A program made the position numbers and the translations under genes. A stretch of DNA of 64,000 bases from Methylotenera_A aquatica (GTDB taxonomy: Bacteria; Pseudomonadota; Gammaproteobacteria; Burkholderiales; Methylophilaceae), in assembly GCA_965601485.1 (NCBI GenBank), contig OZ271846.1, forward strand, positions 2,046,001 through 2,110,000, written 5' to 3'. This document shows positions 25,630 to 32,100 of the stretch, in pieces. The notes under the pieces are model-generated. The model did not search any database. It had not been told where the DNA came from and worked only from the letters and a program-made list of their open reading frames with translations. Numbering within the stretch: position 1 is the first letter of the stretch; every line of letters starts with the position of its first letter.

Positions 25630-26018
25630 TTGCTGATTCTATTTTTGGCTCATTAGGTTTTCCACATTTTGCCACTTACTGTGCCAGCAAATTTGCCGTA
25701 CATGGCTTTTCACAAGCCTTAAGGCGCGAGTTAGTAAACACTCACATCGGCGTCACCTATATAGCCCCGCGTAGTATAAAAACCGATATGAACGATGCAA
25801 ACACCGTAGCCATGTGGGCGAAAAGTGGTAACGCGATGGATAGTGCTGATAAAGTCGCCAGAATTATTGTGCAAGCACTTGAGAAAGAAAGGCAGGAAGT
25901 ATTTATTGGTCAGCCGCAATCGTTTTTTGCTTGGCTAAACGGGGTATTACCAAAAGTGGTGAATTATGGCCTTAAAAAACAAACAGCGCTTGCTGCGCCG
26001 TTTGCTAAAAAATCGTGA
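25630..26018 (+). pseudogene. C-terminal remnant of a short-chain dehydrogenase
   Basis: The plus strand reads SIFGSLGFPHFATYCASKFA, VHGFSQALRRELVNTHIGVT, YIAPRSIKTDMND. This holds the catalytic YxxxK (YCASK) and the PG-like motif of short-chain dehydrogenases, followed by a normal C-terminus to 26018. The N-terminal Rossmann half with the cofactor-binding GxxxGxG is absent, so the product cannot be a working enzyme. An open frame continues to a TTG at 25599, but the codons before about 25630 belong to the Fis-HTH remnant on the other strand. Confidence 0.75.
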
Positions 26019-26023
26019 CTAAA

Positions 26024-26164
26024 CTATAAATAAAGCACTGCTGGAAATACGGTGATAGCGAATACAAATACTACCCACTCCATATTCCAACGCTCTAAAT
26101 GACCAGTAAAATGTAGTGCTAGTACACCGATGGCCAGCGCATAATAAAGTGCAATAAATACCAT
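26024..26164 (-). CDS. 46-residue two-helix membrane peptide
   Basis: ATG at 26164 to TAG at 26026-26024. The peptide has two hydrophobic helices, MVFIALYYALAIGVLALHF and WVVFVFAITVFPAVLYL, joined by the polar turn TGHLERWNME. An agg lies nine bases upstream of the start. It converges with the dehydrogenase remnant (5-bp gap). Composition and the two clean helices argue for a real small membrane protein. I do not recognise a family and propose no function. Confidence 0.5.
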   Translation of the reverse strand: MVFIALYYALAIGVLALHFTGHLERWNMEWVVFVFAITVFPAVLYL

Positions 26165-26308
26165 AATTTACCTGTTTAGTTATGTTTTGAGTAATTATTG
26201 ATATTTATAACATTTTTTAACAAAAAAAACTAAAATTTGTTATTGCACCAACAGAATTTAAGCCCCGTTTTCATGCCGATTTGTAAGTCGCCTGCTTAAA
26301 GGCATTTC

Positions 26309-26337
26309 TTGCGCTTTTAGCCTTTTTCGCGTACATT
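26309..26337 (+). promoter_or_regulatory. thiC: Candidate promoter of the thiC leader
   Basis: TTGCGC at 26309-26314 and TACATT at 26332-26337 with a 17-bp spacer. The predicted transcript would begin a few bases before the TPP riboswitch, which fits. The -35 box is weak. The bases from 26165 to 26308 show nothing else. Confidence 0.45.
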
Positions 26338-26346
26338 GTTAAGAAT

Positions 26347-26446
26347 GCTAGGGGTCTGTTTTTTGCTTTTATTCACTTAATTAAAGCAAAGTCAGTGAGA
26401 ATCACCCTTTGAACCTGATGCGGGTAATGCCGCCGTAGGAAAGCGC
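26347..26446 (+). promoter_or_regulatory. thiC: TPP (THI-element) riboswitch upstream of thiC
   Basis: The conserved blocks of the thiamine pyrophosphate riboswitch are present in order: ctaggggtctg (26348-26358), a variable helix, cagtgaga, then accctttgaacctgatgcgg (26404-26423) and gtaatgccgccgtaggaaag, ending near 26446. Known thiC leaders carry this RNA; binding of thiamine pyrophosphate lowers expression. Here a downstream hairpin covering the ribosome-binding site indicates control at translation. Confidence 0.92.
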
Positions 26447-26454
26447 TCCGTCAT

Positions 26455-26482
26455 GCTTCCTATGCCATTTAAAATAGGAACG
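26455..26482 (+). promoter_or_regulatory. thiC: Shine-Dalgarno-sequestering hairpin of the thiC riboswitch
   Basis: TTCCTAT at 26457-26463 pairs perfectly with ATAGGAA at 26474-26480, burying the aggaa ribosome-binding site six bases before the thiC ATG. The competing partner is GGAAAGC (26438-26444), at the 3' edge of the riboswitch, which can pair with GCTTCC (26455-26460) with one bulged base. Ligand binding would hold GGAAAGC and free TTCC to close the ribosome-binding site. This is a reading of sequence complementarity, not a computed fold. Confidence 0.65.
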
Positions 26483-26486
26483 CCTC

Positions 26487-28382
26487 ATGAACGCTACCGA
26501 TAAAAATCTGCACAAAAATCTTGCCAAATTTACTGGCGAAACCGCTGAAATTGATCCAGACACCAAAAAGCCTTTTGCTAATTCGCGCAAGGTGTACATT
26601 CAAGGCAGCCGCCCTGATATTCAAGTGCCGTTTCGCGAAATTAGTTTAAGCGACACGCCTTCACAATTTGGCGCCGAAAAAAACCCGCCAGTAATGGTGT
26701 ATGACACCTCTGGCGTTTACACCGATCCAACCGTAGAAGTGGATATTCGTAACGGCTTGCCAGCAATGCGCGCCGCTTGGATTATGGAACGCGGTGATGT
26801 TGAACAATTAGACGGCCCAAGTTCAGAGTTTGGCCAACAACGAAAAACTGACCCAGAATTAGCGGCTATGCGCTTTAATTTAACGCGCAAACCCTTGCGT
26901 GCAAAAGTAGGTGCAAACGTCAGCCAAATGCATTACGCACGCAAAGGCATCATCACGCCAGAGATGGAATATATCGCCATTCGCGAAAATCAACGCCGTG
27001 AAAATATGAGCGAGATGCTACAGAAACAGCATAATGGTCATGATTTTGGTGCCAGCATCCCCGCTGTAATTACACCTGAATTTGTGCGTTCTGAAGTGGC
27101 TTTAGGCCGTGCGATTATTCCTGTCAACATTAACCACCCAGAAATCGAGCCAATGATTATTGGCCGTAATTTCTTGGTTAAAATCAATGCCAATATTGGT
27201 AACTCTGCATTAGGTTCTTCTATCTCGGAAGAAGTAGAAAAAATGGTGTGGGGCACACGTTGGGGTGGTGATACCGTGATGGATTTATCTACGGGTAAAA
27301 ACATTCACGAAACGCGTGAGTGGATTATCCGCAACTCACCAGTGCCAATTGGCACCGTGCCAATTTATCAAGCGTTAGAAAAAGTAAACGGCAAAGCTGA
27401 AGATTTAACGTGGGAAATTTTCCGCGATACTTTGATTGAGCAAGCAGAACAAGGTGTGGATTACTTTACCATTCATGCAGGCGTTCGTTTGGCTTACATT
27501 CCAATGACGGCAAAACGCATGACAGGTATTGTGTCACGCGGCGGTTCGATTATGGCGAAATGGTGTTTAGCGCATCATAAAGAGTCGTTCTTGTATGAGC
27601 ATTTTGAAGACATCTGCGAAATCATGAAGCAGTATGACGTGGCCTTTAGCTTAGGTGATGGTTTACGCCCAGGCTCAATTTACGATGCTAACGACGAAGC
27701 GCAATTTGCTGAATTGAAAACATTGGGTGAGCTTACGAAAATCGCTTGGAAGCACGATGTGCAATGCATGATCGAAGGTCCGGGTCACGTGCCGATGCAT
27801 CTGATTAAAGAAAATATGGAGCTGCAATTAGAGCATTGCGGTGAAGCTCCTTTTTACACATTGGGCCCATTAACAACAGATATTGCACCAGGCTATGACC
27901 ACATCACCTCTGGTATCGGTGCCGCCATGATTGGCTGGTACGGCTGTGCCATGCTTTGCTACGTAACGCCAAAAGAACACTTAGGCTTGCCAGATAAAGA
28001 GGATGTGCGCGTGGGTATCATCACCTACAAAATTGCAGCACATGCAGCTGACTTAGCCAAAGGCCACCCCGGCGCGCAGATTCGTGACAATGCTTTATCT
28101 AAAGCTCGTTTTGAATTCCGCTGGGATGACCAATTTAACTTGGGTCTCGACCCTGAAAAAGCTAAGGAATTTCACGATGAAACATTACCACAAGAGGGCG
28201 CCAAACAAGCGCACTTTTGCTCAATGTGTGGTCCGCATTTCTGTTCCATGAAAATATCGCAAGACGTACGTGATTACGCCGCTGAGCAAGGCATTGGTGA
28301 ACAAGAAGCGCTACAAAAAGGCATGCAAGAGAAAGCGATTGAGTTTGTAAAAAAAGGTTCTGAAGTTTATCAAAAAGTATAG
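26487..28382 (+). CDS. thiC: Phosphomethylpyrimidine synthase ThiC
   Basis: 631 residues, full length. ThiC is a radical-SAM enzyme that converts aminoimidazole ribotide to hydroxymethylpyrimidine phosphate in thiamine synthesis. The C-terminal CSMCGPHFC motif (C-x2-C-x4-C) binds the [4Fe-4S] cluster. Other conserved blocks: NIGNSALGSSISEEVEKMVW, TVMDLSTGKNIHETREWIIR, GVDYFTIHAGV, SFLYEHFEDICEIMKQYDVA, MIEGPGHVPMH. Controlled by the TPP riboswitch upstream and closed by a strong terminator. thiD and thiE lie separately at 49.7-51.2 kb. Confidence 0.97.
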   Translation: MNATDKNLHKNLAKFTGETAEIDPDTKKPFANSRKVYIQGSRPDIQVPFREISLSDTPSQFGAEKNPPVMVYDTSGVYTDPTVEVDIRNGLPAMRAAWIMERGDVEQLDGPSSEFGQQRKTDPELAAMRFNLTRKPLRAKVGANVSQMHYARKGIITPEMEYIAIRENQRRENMSEMLQKQHNGHDFGASIPAVITPEFVRSEVALGRAIIPVNINHPEIEPMIIGRNFLVKINANIGNSALGSSISEEVEKMVWGTRWGGDTVMDLSTGKNIHETREWIIRNSPVPIGTVPIYQALEKVNGKAEDLTWEIFRDTLIEQAEQGVDYFTIHAGVRLAYIPMTAKRMTGIVSRGGSIMAKWCLAHHKESFLYEHFEDICEIMKQYDVAFSLGDGLRPGSIYDANDEAQFAELKTLGELTKIAWKHDVQCMIEGPGHVPMHLIKENMELQLEHCGEAPFYTLGPLTTDIAPGYDHITSGIGAAMIGWYGCAMLCYVTPKEHLGLPDKEDVRVGIITYKIAAHAADLAKGHPGAQIRDNALSKARFEFRWDDQFNLGLDPEKAKEFHDETLPQEGAKQAHFCSMCGPHFCSMKISQDVRDYAAEQGIGEQEALQKGMQEKAIEFVKKGSEVYQKV

Positions 28383-28405
28383 TTGCTATTAGATATCTTA
28401 AGTAA

Positions 28406-28434
28406 TTAAAAAAGCCAGCTATGCTGGCTTTTTT
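28406..28434 (+). terminator. Terminator after thiC
   Basis: Stem aaagccagc / gctggcttt with a 3-nt loop, flanked by A's and followed by T6 (perfect stem at least 9 bp). It lies 24 bp after the thiC stop. The A-rich 5' side makes it usable in both directions. Confidence 0.85.
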
Positions 28435-28651
28435 GTTGGAAGGCTCAAACCCTTAAGGAAAACTAAGGAAAAATGAAGCAGTTATTACTTCTCTATAGAT
28501 TTATCTTTAAAATTACCTAAAGGAAGATATCTAGGATTGTGTGCTTAATTCCTATCTCAAACCCTACTTTTTATCGTTTGACATACGTGCAACATCGCCA
28601 TTCGGCGCAACAATTGCATAATTAAGCCTCTTTTTTTAGAACAATCACACT

Positions 28652-28681
28652 TTGGGATAGCCGCTTCAACAAGCGTATAAT
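28652..28681 (+). promoter_or_regulatory. Candidate promoter of the pseudouridine synthase gene
   Basis: TTGGGA at 28652-28657, 18-bp spacer, perfect TATAAT at 28676-28681, 33 bp before the TTG start. The rest of the 28435-28714 gap holds no gene that I can support. Confidence 0.5.
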
Positions 28682-28714
28682 CCGTTTATTCATTTTTGTA
28701 GTTAGCTAAATATT

Positions 28715-30025
28715 TTGACCACTATTAAAATCATCAAAAAACCAAATGATGCGTCAATAGCCATCAAAACGCCTGTGCGCCGCGCTGATCCATCCAAGCG
28801 TGATAGAAGACAAGCACCACCTAAAACTGTGGCTAAAGCAGACGATGCTCAAGCTTATTCAAAAGACAAAGTGGATTCAAGCGTTCGTGGGAATGACGCA
28901 TTTGATGTTGGTGGCCGTACAAACGCGGCTAACGAGAACAGGCCTGCTGAGCCTACAAAAACGTCAGATAGCGCTCGTCAGCGTAATCACCGCTTTGATG
29001 GAAAAGCCCATGGTGAGCCATTTGCGGAGCAGTCTGTTGATAAGACTGAAGAAAATCGTTCACTTAGAAGCACATTAAGAGCGAAACCAGAAAGCGAACC
29101 AAAACAACACAAACCAGCGGGTGTGGATACGCGTATCACACCGCATCCAGACAAAAATGAGCCGCAATATCGCCAGGCGCCGCGCCGTGGTGGCAAGGTA
29201 CGCGATGGTTATGATGCGGTTGCCACCCCACGATATGGCGCGGCAGCAAAAGCGGCTTATAAATCTTCTCCTGTTAACTTAGATATGCCGCGCCTTTCAA
29301 AAGTGATGGCAGAACGCGGTATTTGTTCGCGCCGCGAGGCAGACGAATGGATTGTAAATGGTTGGGTAAAAGTCGATGGCGTGATTATGGAAACGCTGGG
29401 CACGCGCATTAAGCCTGATGCGGAAATTGTGATTAGTGGTTACGCCTATGAACAGCAAGCAGAACAAGTGACGATATTGCTACATAAACCTGTGGGCTAT
29501 GTGAGCGGGCAAGCGGAAGATGGTTATCAGCCTGCGATTGTGTTGGTTCATCCCGATAATGAATGGATGGATGACCCCGATTTAAATGACTTCAACGCAA
29601 AAGAATTTCAGCGCGGATTTTTGCATGGTTTAGCACCAGCAGGCCGCTTAGATATTGATTCAACGGGTTTGTTAGTACTCACTCAAGATGGCCGTATTGC
29701 GCGGCATTTAATTGGCGAAGATTCATCGGTTGAAAAAGAATATTTGGTGCGTGTTGAAGGCACATTGAGCGATGCAAATTTGCAGCGTTTAAATCATGGT
29801 TTAAGCTTAGATGGTGAAAAATTGAAGCCTGCCAAAGTGAGCTGGCAGAATGAAGACCAATTGCGCTTTGTATTGCGTGAAGGAAAAAAACGTCAGATTC
29901 GCCGCATGTGCGAAATGGTTGGCTTATTTGTAGTGGGCTTAAAACGTGTGCGTATTGGCAGCGTAAATTTGGGCAAATTGCCGCAAGGTCAATGGCGTTA
30001 TTTAAGAGAGAACGAACGCTTTTAA
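28715..30025 (+). CDS. RsuA/RluF-family pseudouridine synthase with long basic N-terminal extension
   Basis: 436 residues from a TTG start (no ATG for about 190 codons). Residues 1-185 are a low-complexity, basic, probably disordered extension (RRADPSKRDRRQAPPKT). The S4 RNA-binding domain follows (MPRLSKVMAERGICSRREAD). The catalytic core carries the aspartate motif GRLDIDSTGLLVLTQDG and a RluF-like end, GKKRQIRRMCEMVGLFVVGL with LPQGQWRYL. It would isomerise a uridine in 23S rRNA; RluF (U2604) is the nearest match I recall, RluB/RluE are alternatives. The extension contains an in-frame copy of a palindromic repeat (28872-28898). Confidence 0.85.
   Translation: MTTIKIIKKPNDASIAIKTPVRRADPSKRDRRQAPPKTVAKADDAQAYSKDKVDSSVRGNDAFDVGGRTNAANENRPAEPTKTSDSARQRNHRFDGKAHGEPFAEQSVDKTEENRSLRSTLRAKPESEPKQHKPAGVDTRITPHPDKNEPQYRQAPRRGGKVRDGYDAVATPRYGAAAKAAYKSSPVNLDMPRLSKVMAERGICSRREADEWIVNGWVKVDGVIMETLGTRIKPDAEIVISGYAYEQQAEQVTILLHKPVGYVSGQAEDGYQPAIVLVHPDNEWMDDPDLNDFNAKEFQRGFLHGLAPAGRLDIDSTGLLVLTQDGRIARHLIGEDSSVEKEYLVRVEGTLSDANLQRLNHGLSLDGEKLKPAKVSWQNEDQLRFVLREGKKRQIRRMCEMVGLFVVGLKRVRIGSVNLGKLPQGQWRYLRENERF
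28872..28898 (+). repeat. 27-bp palindromic repeat, copy inside a coding region
   Basis: tggattcaagcgttcgtggg then aatgacg. It is of the same type as the intergenic copy at 57792-57818 (reverse orientation): both fit TGGATTC-N11-GGGA(A/T)TGACG. This family resembles the tggattcccg...cgggaatgacg repeats scattered in many betaproteobacteria. Here it is translated as part of the disordered extension (KVDSSVRGND). Confidence 0.5.
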
Positions 30026-30064
30026 CACAAAATTTCAGCAATTAATTAGTACATTAAGTAATAT

Positions 30065-30094
30065 AAAACGCGCAGTATTGATGCAGAGCGTTTT
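30065..30094. terminator. Inverted repeat between the pseudouridine synthase gene and the cynS remnant
   Basis: aaaacgc (30065-30071) pairs with gcgtttt (30088-30094), with inner gca/tgc pairs. It sits between converging genes and is followed by a T-rich stretch on the plus strand. A weak bidirectional terminator. Confidence 0.5.
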
Positions 30095-30102
30095 AATAGT
30101 TT

Positions 30103-30563
30103 TTAAAAAATGTCAGCGCTATAATACATTTTATAAGGCAAAAACGTACCGTTTAATACAATTTTCACGTGTTCACCCATTGGGTATGCCTCACGTTGAA
30201 TATCCATCTTAAAATCAATCGCGCTAATAATGGCATCGCCAAATTCTTCATGAATCAGCGATTTTATTGTGGTGCAATACACATTAATTAATTCATAAAA
30301 AAAGTTTAGCTGCAGATCTGTCGGTGCAGCCGTGGTCAAGCTGACTTTGTAAGGCATCACTTGTAGCAATGCTAACGTTTGTGCTGGCAATTCAAGCGTA
30401 TCATCAATGGTTGTAGCTTGCGATTCGTTTAGCGTCATTTATCCCGTCAATACAGCGGTAGTCCATTTCTTGGATAAGCTAATTTTATTGGCAATATCCA
30501 ACCATGTGAACCCATTGCTTTTTTATTGATAATAATCATCTCAGTGGCATCATGGCGATTCAT
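30103..30563 (-). pseudogene. cynS: Cyanate hydratase (cynS) pseudogene
   Basis: Cyanase turns cyanate and bicarbonate into ammonia and CO2 (about 147-156 residues). The N-terminus starts at ATG 30563, MNRHDATEMIIINKKA, then shifts frame at about 30511-30518, where gcaatggg lacks one A. The next frame reads GFTWLDIANKISLSKKWTTA, VLTG, then TAA exactly where the family has Gln (GQMTL). After it, MTLNESQA...LPAQTLALLQ and the catalytic domain continue to 30103. Of the catalytic trio, the Glu (FFYELINVY) and Ser (AIISAIDF) remain, but the Arg position of YRFYE reads Phe. Frameshift, nonsense and active-site loss together mark a dead gene; the ATG at 30438 leaves a 111-residue fragment. Confidence 0.88.
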
Positions 30564-30727
30564 ATTTATTACATTGTAAAAGTTTGTAAAAATTTTAGGC
30601 CTAGTTGTTTTTGTATAGGCAGCTAATGTACTATTTGGCATATATAGATGCGGCACATAGCTTGTTGCTTGTTGCTTGTAAGAGAAGCATACATTTTGTC
30701 AATTCAACATTATTACGGGAAAAACAA

Positions 30728-31117
30728 ATGGGTTTATTTGATAGCGTAGCAGGGGCAATGTTGGGCAAACTAGGCGGCGCAAAAGGCAATGTGGGACAAG
30801 TTGCTTTGGATTTACTTAATCAAAACGGCGGCTTAAGTGGTGTTTTAGATAAATTTAAACAAGGTGGTTTGGGCGAAGTGGCTGCCTCATGGGTAGGCAA
30901 AGGCGAAAATATGCCAATCTCTGCAGACCAAATTGCCAGCTTACTGGGCAATGGTCAATTAGCCGAAATGGCGGCTAAATTTCATATTAATCCAGAGACA
31001 TTAAGCGCACAAATTGCTCTTCACTTGCCTGGCATGGTGGATAAATTAACGCCAGATGGCGAAGTATCCGCGGAATCAGGCAATATCTTATCTACGTTAT
31101 TAGGTATCTTGAAGTAA
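30728..31117 (+). CDS. YidB-like DUF937 protein
   Basis: 129 residues from ATG 30728; an open frame runs further upstream but the family begins MGLFDSVAGAMLGKLGGAKG. Repeated glycine-rich and hydrophobic helices follow (VALDLLNQNGGLSGVLDKFK, GGLGEVAASWVGKG) with the conserved ISADQIASLLGNGQLAEMAA block. DUF937/YidB proteins are small cytoplasmic proteins of unknown function. Followed by two tandem hairpins. Confidence 0.82.
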   Translation: MGLFDSVAGAMLGKLGGAKGNVGQVALDLLNQNGGLSGVLDKFKQGGLGEVAASWVGKGENMPISADQIASLLGNGQLAEMAAKFHINPETLSAQIALHLPGMVDKLTPDGEVSAESGNILSTLLGILK

Positions 31118-31130
31118 TCAGCGCCTTTTT

Positions 31131-31183
31131 AACCTCACAAGAGGTTAAAACTACAAAGGGTGCTAACGCACCCTTTGTAGTTT
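31131..31183 (+). terminator. Two hairpins after the yidB-like gene
   Basis: First hairpin: aacctc/gaggtt with a 4-nt loop (31131-31146). Second: a perfect 16-bp stem from 31148 to 31163 pairing with 31168 to 31183 around taac, with centre gggtgc-taac-gcaccc and ends aaa/ttt. The second is strong and symmetric, so it may stop transcripts on both strands. Confidence 0.8.
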
Positions 31184-31229
31184 GGTAAACCTGATAAAAT
31201 GCAGGTCAATTATTAAAAAAATATCAATT

Positions 31230-32030
31230 ATGGATTTAATGCTACTTATAAAAACTATCATCATGGGCTTAGTGGAGGGTACGACTGAATTTTTACCCAT
31301 CAGCAGCACTGGCCATTTAATTATTGTCGGTGATATTCTAAGATTTTTAAGCAAAGAAAAACGCGATGTTTTTGAGATTATCATTCAACTTGGCGCCATT
31401 TTAGCAGTTTGCTGGGCGTTTAAACAACGCCTGTTAGACACTGTCACCAACCTGACCAAAGAGTCTAAAGCGCAGCATTTTGTACGTAACTTATTAATTG
31501 CGTTTGTGCCAGCTGCTTTATTGGGATTGGCTTTTCACCGCGTGATTAAGGAATATTTATTTTCACCATTTACAGTTGCGATTGCTTTAATAGTGGGTGG
31601 ATTTGCTATTTTACTAATTGAAAAATTACCGCTTAAAACCCTCACACAAAGTGTAGATGACATCAGTAGAAAGCAAGCCTTACAAATTGGTTTTGCCCAA
31701 GCCTTAGCCCTAGTGCCTGGCGTTTCGCGGGCTGGCGCCACCATTTTGGGTGGCATGGTATTCGGGCTAAACCGTAAGGTAGCCACTGAGTTTTCCTTCT
31801 TTTTGGCTATTCCTATTATGTTTGCCGCCACAGGTTTTGATTTACTTAAAAGCTGGCACTTATTGAATGCTGACGATTTAATGGTGTTTGCCATTGGTTT
31901 TATAACGGCATTTTTATCGGCTTTAATTGCGGTTAAGTTTTTAATTCGCTTTGTGCAAACGCATAATTTTGTGCCGTTTGCATGGTATCGCATTGTGTTT
32001 GGCGTGGTTGTATTATGGTACTTTTGGTAA
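31230..32030 (+). CDS. uppP: Undecaprenyl-diphosphatase
   Basis: 266 residues from ATG 31230; the frame is open from a TTG at 31182 but family proteins start here. UppP (BacA) dephosphorylates undecaprenyl pyrophosphate to recycle the lipid carrier of peptidoglycan synthesis. The two signature motifs are present: GLVEGTTEFLPISSTGHLII (residues 13-32) and ALVPGVSRAGATILGGMVFG. Seven to eight membrane helices are visible, ending FVPFAWYRIVFGVVVLW. Length is standard. The upstream hairpin separates it from yidB. Confidence 0.95.
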   Translation: MDLMLLIKTIIMGLVEGTTEFLPISSTGHLIIVGDILRFLSKEKRDVFEIIIQLGAILAVCWAFKQRLLDTVTNLTKESKAQHFVRNLLIAFVPAALLGLAFHRVIKEYLFSPFTVAIALIVGGFAILLIEKLPLKTLTQSVDDISRKQALQIGFAQALALVPGVSRAGATILGGMVFGLNRKVATEFSFFLAIPIMFAATGFDLLKSWHLLNADDLMVFAIGFITAFLSALIAVKFLIRFVQTHNFVPFAWYRIVFGVVVLWYFW

Positions 32031-32100
32031 AGCCAAATTATTTTTCATTGGCTGGATTTGATTTAAGTATTTTTGACTCTGGCCTGAAAAGAGAAATAAG

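Noticed and set aside
25599..26018. 139-residue complete dehydrogenase
   Set aside because: Lacks the whole cofactor-binding half; its first codons are antisense to the Fis-HTH remnant.
30103..30438. Stand-alone small cyanase-like protein
   Set aside because: The missing N-terminal helix-turn-helix region is encoded directly upstream in a shifted frame and behind an in-frame stop, so this is a pseudogene piece.
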